A stretch of DNA of 64,000 nt. It comes from Mimachlamys varia (lineage: Eukaryota; Mollusca; Bivalvia; Pectinida; Pectinidae). A program made the translations under genes and the position numbers. Position 1 is the first letter of the stretch. Each line of letters starts with the position of its first letter. The notes below the pieces were generated by a model. The model worked only from the letters and a program-made list of their open reading frames with translations, was not told the origin of the DNA and searched no databases. Shown piece by piece: positions 23,750 through 35,149 of the stretch. The stretch spans positions 35,779,426 to 35,843,425 of the forward strand of contig OX392534.1 in NCBI GenBank assembly GCA_947623455.1, read 5' to 3'.

Positions 23750-26230
23750 TATCTTACATACACAGACTATATCATACACCAGTATATACTATATATACAG
23801 ACTATATCATACACCAGTATATACTATATACACAGACTATATCATACACCAGTATATACTATATATACACAGACTATATCATACACCAGTATATACTTTT
23901 TACACAGACTATATCATACACCAGTATATACTATATACACAGACTATATCATACACCAGTATATACTATATATACAGACTATATCATTCACCAGTATATA
24001 CTATGCACTCAGACTTTATCATACACCAGTATATACTATACATACAGACTATATCATACACCAGTATATCCTATATATACAGACTATATCATACACCAGT
24101 ATATACTATATATACAGACTATATCATACACCAGTATATACTATATATATATACAGATTATATCATACATCAGTATATACTATATACACAGACTATATCA
24201 TACACCAGTATATACTATACACACACTATATCATACACCAGTATATACTATATATACAGACTATATCATACACCAGTATATACTATATATACAGACTATA
24301 TCATACACCAGTATATCCTATATATACAGACTATATCATACACCAGTATATACTATACACAGTTATATCACACACCAGTATATACTATATATACAGACTA
24401 TATCATACACCAGTATATACTATATATACAGACTATATCATACACCAGTATATACTATATATATATACAGACTATATCACACACCAGTATATACTATATA
24501 TACAGACTATATCATACACCAGTATATACTTTATATACAGACTATATCACACACTAGTATATACTATATATACATACTATATCATACACCAGTATATACT
24601 TTATATACAGACTATATCATACACCAGTATATCCTATATATATATACAGATTATATCATACATCAGTATATCCTATATATACAGACTATATCATACACCA
24701 GTATATCCTATATATATATACAGACTATATCATACACCAGTATATACTATATACACAGACTATATCACACACCAGTATATCCTATATATACAGACTATAT
24801 CATACACCAGTATATACTATATATATATACAGATTATATCATACATCAGTATATCCTATATATACAGACTATATCATACACCAGTATATCCTATACATAC
24901 AGACTATATCATACACCAGTATATCGTATATATACAGACTATATCATACACCAGTGTATACTATATATACAGACTATATCATACACCAGTATATACTATA
25001 TATATATACAGATTATATCATACATCAGTATATCCTATATATACAGACTATATCATACACCAGTATATCCTATATATACAGACTGTATCATAAACCAGTA
25101 TATACTTTTTACACAGACTATATCATACACCAGTATATACTATACACAGACTATATCATACACCAGTATATACTATATACACAGACTATATCATACACCA
25201 GTATATACTTGATATACAGACTATATCATACACCAGTATATACTATATACACAGACTATATCATACACCAGTATATACTATATATACAGACTATATCATA
25301 CACCAGTATATACTATATATACAGACTATAGTATACACCAGTATATACTATATATACAGACTACATCATACACCAATATATACTATATATACAGACTATA
25401 TCACACACCAGTATATACTTTATATACAGACTATATCATACACCAGTATATACTATATACACAGACTATATCACACACCAGTATATACTATATATACAGA
25501 CTATATCATACACCAGTATATACTATATACACAGACTATATCATACACCAATATATACTATATATACAGACTATATCACACACCAGTATATACTTTATAT
25601 ACAGACTATATCATACACCAGTATATACTATATATACAGACTATATCATACACCAATATATACTATATATACAGACTATATCACACACCAGTTTATACTA
25701 TATACACAGACTATATCACACACCAGTATATACTATATATACAGACTATATCATACACCAGTATATACTTTATATACAGACTATATCATACACCAGTAGA
25801 TACGATATATACAGACTATATCATACACCAGTATATACTATATACACAGACTTTATCATACACCAGTATATCCAATATACACAGACTATATCATACACCA
25901 ATATATACTATATACACAGACTATATCATACACCAGTATATACTATATATATACAGACTATATCATACACCAGTATATACTATATACACAGACTATATCA
26001 TACACCAGTATATCCTATATACACAGACTATATCATACACCAGTATATACTATACATACACAGACTATATCATGCAAAAGTATATACTATACACACACTA
26101 TATCATACAACAGTATATACTATATAGATTCTATACACTATATCATACAACAGTATATACTATATATATACTATATCATACAACTGTATATACTATATAT
26201 ACAGACTATAGTATACGCCAGAGTAAGCTA
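23750..26230. repeat. 35-bp satellite array, right block (~70 units)
   Basis: This continues the same satellite after the composite insertion. It becomes irregular at the right end (26060-26230), where units are truncated to CATACAACAGTATATACTAT-type words. Long open frames here (for example 23734-25212) translate to monotonous YTSIYYIYRLYHTP-like repeats and are not genes. Confidence 0.97.
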
Positions 26231-26442
26231 TACAGGCAATATCATTTAACTGTTTACTTTGTTTTTGATCTTTAGACATGTATTGATGCTTTATATGTAT
26301 GTAGCGTATTAAATTGTAGCCTCAGTGGATTTTCTTACATTTTCGAAGTATTTATATTGTATGATTACAATCGTCTTTTTTCAAACACTGGGTGTTCTTT
26401 GTGTAGACATGACTGTACAAGTCCATAATTTATAGCACTTTT

Positions 26443-26506
26443 ATCGGTCAGTGGTAAAGCGATACACTGGATTGTTACGGACCGTTGGCTCGATCCCCGG
26501 CGATGA
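26443..26506 (+). repeat. tRNA-derived SINE head
   Basis: The A-box-like GGTCAGTGGTAAAGCG and the B-box-like TTGGCTCGATCCCC lie at tRNA spacing on the plus strand. The central arm is too diverged for a functional tRNA. Confidence 0.5.
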
Positions 26507-26649
26507 CGCGAGGCACCCATATCGTTGATTGTGATCAACTTCTAATATGAGTTATGTATACGCTCTTACCGACAATTTGAAACGCATATTTTGCCGTTAC
26601 AGAATATGCTAGTTATTTCTCTGTAACAGGTTCGCGAGTCCTTGTATAC

Positions 26650-27675
26650 TTATGTCTTCAATACAAAGTCATTTAACTCCTCACACTGTGCAGATAATTG
26701 CATGATTTTTCTTCTGAGCTCATATTTGTCAAAGTTATCCGAGCCAGCAACATTCCTTTCGGAAGATGGTGATTTCGGATACACTTGTACGTTTTCCTTA
26801 CTCGTGCTGGGACTGTCGCTATGAGGAGATGAACTACGTACATATGTGTTTCCGTTTCTGAGATCATCTGCTCGGGTCATTGATAATTCTGCCGATATAT
26901 GTGCTTGTTTTCGATTGGCTCCCCTGGGGAAACCATAACCTTCATGGCTCATTTGGTAGGACATGAAACGATAAGGAAACTGCCCACTCTGATCATACGG
27001 GTGGACATTTTGCATTTTGTGCAAACCTTCGATCATAAGCTGACGGTCGCTTCCATTGTGTTCCATGTGAACATGCTGCTTACCGCCAGTCGACCATATA
27101 ACACCATCGGATGAATGGTTAAATGGTACATGATGCCCATATTCGCTGCTCTCAGTGCAGTGTTTTTCATCCTCATGGTCCGACAAGTGGGGACTATTGT
27201 TTGTGCCTCGACTCTCATAGTTCGCAATGGCGCAGCTATCAAGGCTTTTCTTTTTACTTTGCGTACCTTCTGAAGATTCCCTTAAGTTCTCTGCCTTTCC
27301 GTTTGAAGAACGTGACTCACCAAACTCTTGCAAACAAACCAGTCTTTCTTGGTTTGTTAATATCGAATGTTCTGGAGGAATACCGTATTTCGTTTTCAGT
27401 AAGAACATTTCCTTATTTAGGAGCGCATTTTCTTTCTCGAGTTTATCAATTTTTGTTCGTATATCGGACTCGAGACGTCGTCTGCTTTCTCGAGAACGTT
27501 TCGCGGCTATGTTGTTCTTTTTCCGTTTTACCCAATACGTTTCGTCTTTAAGGGCCTCGGGAACTAATCTCTTCGCATGTCGAGCCTGAGTTGTTCCCCA
27601 TAGTGAGTTATTCTGGTGTTTGTCGTTCCACTGCGCAAACCCATTTGTTGCTTTTTCCTGTTCTCCTTCCGACAT
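26650..27675 (-). CDS. bZIP transcription factor, NFIL3/PAR-like
   Basis: A 341-residue protein is encoded without an intron. Residues 44-104 form a basic leucine zipper. The DNA-contact region reads [20 protein letters not shown] (47-66) and contains the invariant N-x7-R. Leucines at heptad spacing follow in [21 protein letters not shown]. The DExYW lead-in and the NNxAAKRSR core are typical of the NFIL3 (E4BP4)/PAR branch, which binds TTAYGTAA-type sites as dimers in the nucleus. The rest is Ser/Asn/His-rich and probably disordered, with a short conserved-looking C-terminus ([20 protein letters not shown]). The start codon sits in AACAACATGTC, and no upstream in-frame ATG fits. Vertebrate NFIL3 also has a single coding exon, which agrees with this architecture, but orthology is not proven. 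It lies 420 bp from the satellite edge. Confidence 0.9.
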   Translation of the reverse strand: MSEGEQEKATNGFAQWNDKHQNNSLWGTTQARHAKRLVPEALKDETYWVKRKKNNIAAKRSRESRRRLESDIRTKIDKLEKENALLNKEMFLLKTKYGIPPEHSILTNQERLVCLQEFGESRSSNGKAENLRESSEGTQSKKKSLDSCAIANYESRGTNNSPHLSDHEDEKHCTESSEYGHHVPFNHSSDGVIWSTGGKQHVHMEHNGSDRQLMIEGLHKMQNVHPYDQSGQFPYRFMSYQMSHEGYGFPRGANRKQAHISAELSMTRADDLRNGNTYVRSSSPHSDSPSTSKENVQVYPKSPSSERNVAGSDNFDKYELRRKIMQLSAQCEELNDFVLKT

Positions 27676-28305
27676 GTTGTTTTTATTCTTTCGAAGATCA
27701 CAATTGGAAATTCACCTACGAACAAAGAAATGTGTTATTGTGGTTTTAAATTTGTATACATATATTTCATAAAAGAGAGAATCAGTCATTATAAATATAA
27801 TACATGTACATGTAAAAGCATACACGACACACGTGGAGGGATGCCGAACTTTTAGACTTTTTTTCTTTTATACGGAAGCTAGCCATGTTTGCTACGTTAT
27901 ACCATCCAAGGATGATAGCATTAGAATCGGTCTCTGTAGCAGCCATTTAGAGGTGTTTTCACACGATGTACATATATAATTTGTTCTGTGATTCGCTCGC
28001 CAAACATGATTGATGCACAGCGATTGGTACTTGCTGGCTGTGGTTCAACATAGAATTGCGGGGGAGGCGGGGGCATTGTTTTCTCAAAAATGATCTTTGA
28101 TAAAGTCAGAGAGTTCCGAACGTACATGTATTTTACAAGGTTATTTGAAGCTATTCAATGTGCGGTGCCGCTGTTTGTTTTGTGACGGAATCTTGCGCAA
28201 AGGGAATGTTTAACTGTTTTTATCAAATGAAATGTTTTACAATGCACATGTCATACAAGATAAAATGGATCATTAAACACAACAGAAATATTATTATGCT
28301 CATAC

Positions 28306-28440
28306 CTAGCTGCTGAGGACTTGATGTGACGAGTGCGCGATACCGATGGTATACGAAAGCAGCCGATGAGTCTTCTATGTTTACGATTTTCCCCGCGATT
28401 TTGTATTGTTTTTCTTTAAAATAAGTCATCAGCATATGCA
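28306..28440 (-). promoter_or_regulatory. inferred 5' UTR exon of the bZIP gene
   Basis: The minus strand has a strong donor AGCTAG|GTATGAG at 28306/28305. A matching acceptor, TTTCTTTGTTCGTAG|GTGAA, lies at 27716/27715, 40 nt upstream of the bZIP ATG. Joining them places the exon's open frame out of phase with the bZIP ATG. It would thus act as 5' UTR with an overlapping upstream ORF, not as an N-terminal extension. The transcription start is unknown. Confidence 0.35.
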
Positions 28441-28845
28441 TAAAACAGGATTCAGCCTTTCCTTTTTTTATGCTTTTTGGAAAGCTAATATTTGTTTCAA
28501 CTTAATAGCATTTATTTCGAATGATTAGAACATGTCTAGCGCTTTCATAACATCATATGTAGTCCATGTATCGACTACTTAGGTTAGTAAGCCTTTGTTT
28601 TGTTGTTTATAATCGACCAAAATGCATTTCCGTTTGATTTTATTATGATTTTAGTAGTTTCACATGGTAGCATCTATGTTTATATGAGGTCAGCATCCTT
28701 CTTAACAACCATTAAAAGAGAAATAAATAAACTTTAAATCAAACGTCATTTGTCAGCACTCAGAAGCGTCGCAAACGAGATTGACATGTTACAAATACAA
28801 TGGATTATTTTACTAAAGATGTCAGCCTTAATGTTATAACTAAAT
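28441..28845. other. intergenic, possible bZIP promoter region
   Basis: No clear TATA box or repeat was recognised. It is the nearest non-repetitive DNA upstream of the inferred bZIP 5' exon. Confidence 0.3.
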
Positions 28846-28849
28846 AATT

Positions 28850-29455
28850 AATTTTCCGTTGATTGTATGCAGAATACGGCTTTCTGATTGGTTGAGATTT
28901 TCTTTTCATACATCTATGAAAAAAAATTCCGAAAATCGCACGAAAAATGTGACGTCACAATGCGGCAATTGACGTTGCGTATTGATTTGTAAAAAAGAAT
29001 CTGTTATTAGATCAGTCAAATTGTACATAAACATGTTTTAAATTTGAAAAATAAGTTTCAAAAATTTATTATAAGCGTTGATGTCAATTATTTTTTAGTT
29101 TCATAGGGTTATAATTAATTTTTCATTGATTGTATGCAGAATGCGGCTTTCTAATTGGTTGAGATTTTCTTTTCATATATCTATGAAAAAAAAATCCGAA
29201 AACGCACGAAAAATGTGACGTCATAATGCGGCAATTGACGTTGCGTATTGATTTGTAAAAAAGAATCCGTTGTTAGATCAGTCAAATTGTACATAAACAT
29301 GTTTATAAATAAGTTTAAAAAATTAATAATTAAGTGTTGATGTCAATTAGTTTTTTAGTTTCATAGGGTTATGAAACAGATTTTGCTTGCAAACTTTCGT
29401 AAGAATCCGCAACGTGGATTCATACTGTTTGCAAACAAATTTTTTTTCATACCCA
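28850..29455 (-). repeat. two tandem copies of the 8.8/13.1-kb repeat, inverted
   Basis: 28850-29050 and 29110-29400 each carry GGCTTTCT(G/A)ATTGGTTGAG, AATGTGACGTCA and GCGGCAATTGACGTTGCGTA. These match the reverse complement of 8750-8985 and 13065-13300. The right end has AAACTTTCGTAAGAATCC, the complement of 8730-8750. It is an interspersed non-coding family. Confidence 0.8.
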
Positions 29456-29910
29456 AATGAAACTAAAAAAAATGGTCATCAATGCTTAAATGTATCTAAA
29501 GTTTGTTCTGGAATTGTTTAATAACTAATGAGCAAGTTGAATATATTCTCATTACATACATGTACATAAGTTCCTATTTTAATCGAAGTCTTTAAAAAAG
29601 ACTCATTTCAAGTTTTGACATTTAATGTGGCTACAGCGTCATTAAGGGGGTTTGTTGAATCTATGAATACAAGATATATTACTTATTCGATAGCTGTGAC
29701 CTTGAAAGAAGGCCAACTCGATTTACATGTATTTGAGAAAACATCTTAGAACTTTATACCGATGTATATACTGCCCAGATAGCAAAACTCTGGGCTTTCT
29801 GGTTTTTCAGAAATATATTTTTAAAGTAAAGTTTACGCCGGACGCACGACGGATGACGGACGACGCATCACAATATATAAAATCTGGCCCTTCGAGCAGA
29901 TGAACTATAA
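29456..29910. other. intergenic; ends with a pearl-like right terminus
   Basis: 29456-29780 shows nothing. 29780-29905 has GGACGCACGACGGATGACGG and CTGGCCCTTCGAGCAGATGA, resembling the right flank of the pearl-like element at 37.68-37.76 kb. Confidence 0.4.
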
Positions 29911-29911
29911 T

Positions 29912-30165
29912 GCGTGACTACATGTATCTTAAAAGAATACATGTAACTTAGATGAAATACGTATACCTTAGATGAATACATGTAACTTAGATGAATACGT
30001 ATATCTTAGATGAATACATATATGTAACGTAGATGAAAACGTATAACTTGGATGAATACATGTAACTTAGATGAATACATGTAACTTAATTAGATGAATA
30101 CATGTAACTTAATTAGATGAATTCGTATATCTCAGATGAATACGTGTATCTTAGATGAATGCAGA
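29912..30165. repeat. 19-bp minisatellite (~13 units)
   Basis: Units are variants of ATACATGTAACTTAGATGA, with substitutions (ATACGTATATCTTAGATGA) and small insertions (CTTAATTAG). Confidence 0.8.
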
Positions 30166-30169
30166 AAAT

Positions 30170-30895
30170 TATTAAAACGATTATGAAAACGAATTTAACA
30201 AATTTTCATGTGACGCATTTGTATATTGAATATATTTCGCAATTTATTGGACATATGTGATATATGTATAAATTATATCAATGAGTGATCATTCATTTCA
30301 TATATTATCTTAACATATATATTTATATATATAAGTAATTTATACTTACCAAGCACGTAAATACATCTAATTCTCTTGTAAGGTTTCCCTGTGAACCGCA
30401 CACTGGCAATACATATATATTACTGAGCACACATGTTTCACACTCGAGATATATATATACCAGGTACACGTGTGTACTTACACCAGTGTCTGGTCAGCGA
30501 ATCCTGGGAAACGCCAAGCTGCAGGGCACCTCTGACCGCAATACAGGTGTATCAATAAATTTTATTCCTGATTAGCTAATTCCACCTGAACTCACATTAC
30601 ACTGTGTGTAATCACACGAGTCCGACTATTTAGCAGGCTGACCACGAGTTACATAAAGTGTTTATTATATAAATTATCTAAGCTAATAGATTACGTATGA
30701 TCCAGGGTAACGAGATTTTGCGTAACCTGCTGAAGCTGACAGACACACGCGCGCGAGGACTGTTTTGTAACAACTTAACCAGTGAGAGTCACAATTGTTT
30801 CATAAGCTGTCAGTCTTGTCAAAATAAGTGATAATTGCAAGGTCATATCTAGATTGCCGTATAGTATGATAACGTAAAATGTCCAATGTTGCAGG
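30170..30895. other. intergenic, nothing recognised
   Basis: AT-rich at 30180-30350, then mixed composition with several short palindromes (for example CACACGCGCGCGAGG near 30744). No ORF or matched repeat was found. Confidence 0.35.
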
Positions 30896-30899
30896 CTAG

Positions 30900-32770
30900 G
30901 AGTCGGGTCTTTAATCTAGTAACAAAGCCATAAATCTATTCTACTCACAAGGACCGGTTTTTGATCTAGTCATAACGTCAGGTCTTTATTCTAGTCACAA
31001 GGTCGGGTCTTTATTCTAGTCACAAGGTCGAGTCTTTATTTTAGTCACAAGGTCGGGTCTTTATTCTAATCACAAGGTCGGGTCTTCATTCTAGTCACAA
31101 GGTTGGGTCTTTATTCTAATCACAAGGTCGAGTCTTTATTCTAGTCACAAGGTCGGGACTTTATTCTAGTTACAAGGTCGGGTCTTCATTCTAGTCACAA
31201 GGTCGGGACTTTATTCTAATCACAATGTCGGGTCTTTATTCTAGTCACAAGGTCGGGCCTTTATTCTAGTTACAAGGTCGAGTCTTTATCCTAATCACAA
31301 GGTCGGGTCTTTATTCTATTCACAAGGTTGGGTCTTTATTCTAGTCTTAAGGTCGGGTCTTTATTCTAGTCACAAGAACGAGTCTTTATTCTAATCACAA
31401 GGTCGGGACTTTATTCTAGTCACAAGGTCGGGTCTTTATTCTAGTCACAAGGTCGGGCCTTTTTTCTAGTCACAAGGTCGGGACTTTATTCTAATCACAA
31501 GGTCGAGTCCTTATTCTAGTCACAAGGTCGGGTCTTTATTCTAGTCACAAGGTCGGGTCTCCATTCTAGTCACAAGGTCGGGTCTTTATTCTAGTCACAA
31601 GGTTGGGTCTTTATTCTAGTCACAAGGTCGGGTCTTCATTCTAGTCTTAAGGTCGGGTCTTTATTCTAGTCACAAGAACGAGTCTTTATTCTTATCACAA
31701 GGTCGGGACTTTATTCTAGTCACAAGGTCGGGTCTTTATTCTAGTCACAAGGTCGGGCCTTTTTTCTAGTCACAAGGTCGGGACTTTATTCTAATCACAA
31801 GGTCGAGTCCTTATTCTAGTCACAAGGTCGGGTCTTTATTCTAGTCACAAGGTCGGGTCTCCATTCTAGTCACAAGGTCGGGTCTTTATTCTAGTCACAA
31901 GGTTGGGTCTTTATTCTAGTCACAAGGTCGGGTCTTCATTCTAGTCTTAAGGTCGGGTCTTTATTCTAGTCACAAGAACGAGTCTTTATTCTTATCACAA
32001 GGTCGGGACTTTATTCTAGTCACAAGGTCGGGTCTTTATTCTAGTCACAAGGTCGGGCCTTTTTTCTAGTCAAAAGGTCGGGACTTTATTCTAATCACAA
32101 GGTCGAGTCCTTATTCTAGTCACAAGGTCGGGTCTTTATTCTAGTAACAAGGTCGGGTCTCCATTCTAGTCACAAGGTCGGGTCTTTATTCTAGTCACAA
32201 GGTCGGGTCTTTATTCTAGTCACAAGGTCGGGTCTTCATTCTAGTCACAAGGTCGGGTCTTTATTCTAGTCACAAGGTCGGGTCTCCATTCTAGTCACAA
32301 GGTCGGGTCTTTATTCTAGTCACAAGGTTGGGTCTTTATTCTTGTCACAAGGTTGGGTCTTTATTCTAGTCACAAGGTCGGGTCTTTCTTCTAATCACAA
32401 GAGCGAGTCTTTATTCTAGTCACAAGGTTGTGACGTTATTCTAGTCACAAGGTCGGGTCTTTATTCTAGTCACAAGGTCGGGTCTTTATTATAGTCACAA
32501 GGTCGGGTCTTTACTCTGGTCACTAGGCCGAGTCTTTATTCTAGTCACAAGGTCGAGTCTTTATTCTAATCACAAGGTCGGGTCTTCATTCTAGTCACAA
32601 GGTCGGGTCTTTATTCTAGTCACAAGGTCGGGTCTTTATTCTAGTCACTAGGCCGAGTCTTTATTCTAGTCACAAGGTCGAGTCTTTATTCTAATCACAA
32701 TGTCGGGTCTTTATTCTAGTCACAAGGTAAGGTCCTTATTTTAGTCACAACGGGTCTCTATTCTAGTCAG
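30900..32770. repeat. 25-bp minisatellite with 300-bp higher-order repeat
   Basis: About 74 units of CTAGTCACAAGGTCGGGTCT + TTATT. Variant units (CACAAGAACGAGTC, GGGCCTTTTTT, GAGTCCTTATT, TCTCCATT) recur in a fixed order at 31381, 31681 and 31981. This gives a 12-unit, 300-bp higher-order repeat present about 2.7 times. It is not a CRISPR array, since the repeats are contiguous without spacers. Confidence 0.97.
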
Positions 32771-33270
32771 TTTAGTAACAGACGAAGGCCCTGTCACGTG
32801 AAATACATATAACGCAGTCAGTGTATACAAACGGTCGTATATATCATACTATCATGTTCCGGCGTCTCCTGATTAAAAATACGACAAAACAAATGCGAAT
32901 ATAAGACGATAAAATATTTAATTAATGAATATCATGTTTACATTTGAATAAATAGAAAATTCAAATTAAACTTCAGCTATGATTGAGTCCATAATTAATC
33001 TTTGTCTTATTTAGATGTCTTTGACGAGTCTCAGCGGGGCCGTCTTTTCTGGTGGGCTATCTAACAGTTGATATTTCGCTGGCCGTACCCCAATGTCTAT
33101 GATCCTCAAAACACCGATGGTGAAATTGTTGTCAATCATTAACCGAACGTCACATTTTGCATTTTTTTGCGATTATTTTCCATGTCTTTCGTCAATTCGG
33201 TGCATATATATACAAATATACACTTTTGCGAGATTGAGGAGTTCCAGACAAATATTAAAGGCGTAGCAAT
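32771..33270. other. intergenic, nothing recognised
   Basis: It contains an E-box palindrome GTCACGTGA near 32800. No gene or repeat was identified. Confidence 0.35.
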
Positions 33271-33276
33271 AGGAAG

Positions 33277-33603
33277 TTATTTTGCAGAGGAACCGGATGT
33301 GGTAGAAGGCAGAAGAGGTGGAAGCAAAGGTCTGGCCCCAGCCGGAGGTGGAGTTGGAGGTGGTGGTGGCGGACACGGATAAATTGGGTCATTGTCCCTG
33401 ATCCAACACACTCCTCTCATGTCCCGTTTCCAGTGGGGGAAGGTGAACAAAATCTTCAATCCACGTGGTGGTGGATCAACTCCCAAGCGGTAATACTTCT
33501 TGCCAAGGGGAACTTGTGGTGGTATATCTTTCATTTCTTCTTCGTCCATGTAAGGATGGATTTTTGGTGATCTGTGACGTTTCAGAAAAGCAAAACATCC
33601 CAT
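33277..33603 (-). CDS. small MGC-starting, proline-rich protein (108 aa)
   Basis: An open frame starts at a strong translation context (AATCATGGG). It begins MGCFAFLKRH, an N-terminal Gly-Cys pattern that fits myristoylation plus palmitoylation and hence membrane anchoring. The middle (PPQVPLGKKYYRLGVDPPPR, then FTFPHWKRDMRGVCW) is hydrophilic and aromatic. The C-terminal third is proline-rich (PCPPPPPPTPPP) and ends SGSSAK. No family is recognised. The upstream CRE pair and a TATA-like word support a real short gene. The polyproline stretch comes from a GGAGGTGGTGG run that could also arise by slippage, so coding status is moderate. Confidence 0.45.
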   Translation of the reverse strand: MGCFAFLKRHRSPKIHPYMDEEEMKDIPPQVPLGKKYYRLGVDPPPRGLKILFTFPHWKRDMRGVCWIRDNDPIYPCPPPPPPTPPPAGARPLLPPLLPSTTSGSSAK

Positions 33604-33661
33604 GATTGAAGACTAGAGAAAATTTGCGTGTGTTTGTTGACATTCAGCTTGATATCAATTA

Positions 33662-33706
33662 TGACGTCATAGTTTCTGGGTAGATACAGCTTATATTATG
33701 ACGTCA
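33662..33706 (-). promoter_or_regulatory. paired CRE promoter upstream of the 108-aa ORF
   Basis: Two perfect TGACGTCA sites (33662-33669 and 33699-33706) lie 59 and 96 nt upstream of the ATG. AATATAAG, a TATA-like word on the minus strand, sits between them (about 33689-33696). CRE sites are bound by CREB/ATF bZIP dimers. Regulation is inferred only from sequence. Confidence 0.4.
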
Positions 33707-33927
33707 CAAAACTTTCCTTTAAATCTCGTCTTGACGTGATTTGGTCCATTGAATAGGATAAAAGTAACAAAAACTTGTAATACCTTTTCCCCTCTTTTAG
33801 TCTTCGCCCCCAAAACTATTCATAACTCTGGTTTGGGTATCTCTATTCCAGGCATTTACCAAATGCTTGAACCAAAGGTTGGTCACAAGCATCACTGGAG
33901 CAGAAGATGGGCAAATACACGGTCAGA

Positions 33928-33999
33928 CGGCCGGGGTTCAAACACCGAGCCCTCCAAACATCGGTCGGACACTCTAGCAATTGAGCTACACGGAGGCCG
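33928..33999 (-). repeat. tRNA-derived SINE head
   Basis: The minus strand shows GTAGCTCAATTGCTAGAGTG (A box) and GGTGTTTGAACCCC (B box), with a GGCCTCC start and a pairing GGCCG end. The enlarged, unpaired central arm argues against a working tRNA. Confidence 0.6.
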
Positions 34000-34329
34000 A
34001 CGATCGACGTAGTCCAGTTCTGCTACCTTCCTCTTGGTTTTTTTCAATATGAAGTTCTTTACCCCAATGACAAATATTTGCAACCATGGTCGGGTATTTC
34101 CTTGTCAAGCATGCAATACTTGAAGACAGGGTTGGCGGCAAGCTCGCGAGTTTTATCTTTAAACGGGACAGGAAAAGCTACATGCCATGACCGGAATTCC
34201 AACCTGCGTGTTCACCCAATTGTAGTCGGTCATACTACATATTCATTTAATTACCTGTTCGCCGACGATTAACCGAGTTCAGTTCCGCTTCTCACTGCGC
34301 ACTTTTTGTTAGGGCAGGGATAAGAGCAA

Positions 34330-34424
34330 CGTCGGAAACCCACGGTACACTTCTCTGACGTTTGCATCGTTGGGTTTCCGACGATGACGCAAACGTCAGA
34401 GAAGTGTACTGTGGGGTTCCGACG
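34330..34424. repeat. 36-bp-arm hairpin element
   Basis: 34330-34365 and 34389-34424 are inverted copies (GGTACACTTCTCTGACGTTT and complement). A related half-site occurs at 51015-51050 (GGAGAAGTGTACCGTGGGTT). Confidence 0.8.
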
Positions 34425-34639
34425 ATGGGATAAGAGAGGATTGTGCTTCATGATTGAAGTTTGATCTGAAGTAAATCTTAAGTAAATTACGTTCTACAGA
34501 AATTATAGATATTGTTTACATCTGGACATGCATTTTGTAAGGTAGTCTTAAGGGCTAATTAAAGATCCGCTAAATATTGTGGTTGCTAGTTGCTGGTCCC
34601 CCTTTTTCTCGTTACCGCTTTTTCTTAGTGCTAGATAGC

Positions 34640-35135
34640 TCATCCTGATATTTCACATGTACATGTAGGTTACCCTTGGTCCGTGATTGCGCAGTCAAAT
34701 TCAAACTGATTTGAAAAACAATATGGCCGAAAGGCAGCCATCTTGGATTTGATATTTATAGTTTGTTACCGGTAATTCTTAAACACGAATTTCAAATGTC
34801 ATATGCAGGTTTTTCCCTGGCCCGTAGTTGTACAGCATCCCATTTTCGGACTGATCCGAAAACGACATGGCCGGCAGATGGTCATCTTTGATTTTGATAG
34901 TAATAGTTTGTCATCGTTATTTCTTGACAAGTACTGGACGGATCATTTTCAAATTTCACATAAAGGTCACCCCCCCCCCCCCCACCTTGGTCCATAGTTC
35001 TGTATTATTCCCTTTTACAAACTGATCAGAAAAAAAAATAATATGGCCGACAGGCAGCCATCTCTGATTTTGAGAGTAATAGTTTGTTACCATAATTTCT
35101 TGCCAAGTACTAGATGGATCCCCTCGATCCTATGC
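34640..35135. repeat. ~165-bp tandem repeat, three units, with poly-C
   Basis: Each unit has an ATATGGCCGA(A/C)AGGCAGCC word, a GATTTTGA(T/G)AGTAATAGTT word, and an ACTGATC(C/A)GAAAA word. A 14-C run at 34971-34984 disrupts the last boundary. Confidence 0.7.
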
Positions 35136-35149
35136 ATTGTAAATGAGGT

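Noticed and set aside
18872..25331. Long plus-strand open frames (up to 492 codons) across the satellite
   Set aside because: They are three-frame translations of a 35-bp unit lacking stops. Peptides are monotonous and shift frame between units, and there is no start or splice context.
27123..27589. Plus-strand frames of 120-142 codons
   Set aside because: They lie antisense inside the bZIP coding region and have no domain of their own.
30900..32770. CRISPR-like array of 25-bp repeats
   Set aside because: Repeats are contiguous with no spacers, and the context is an animal genome.
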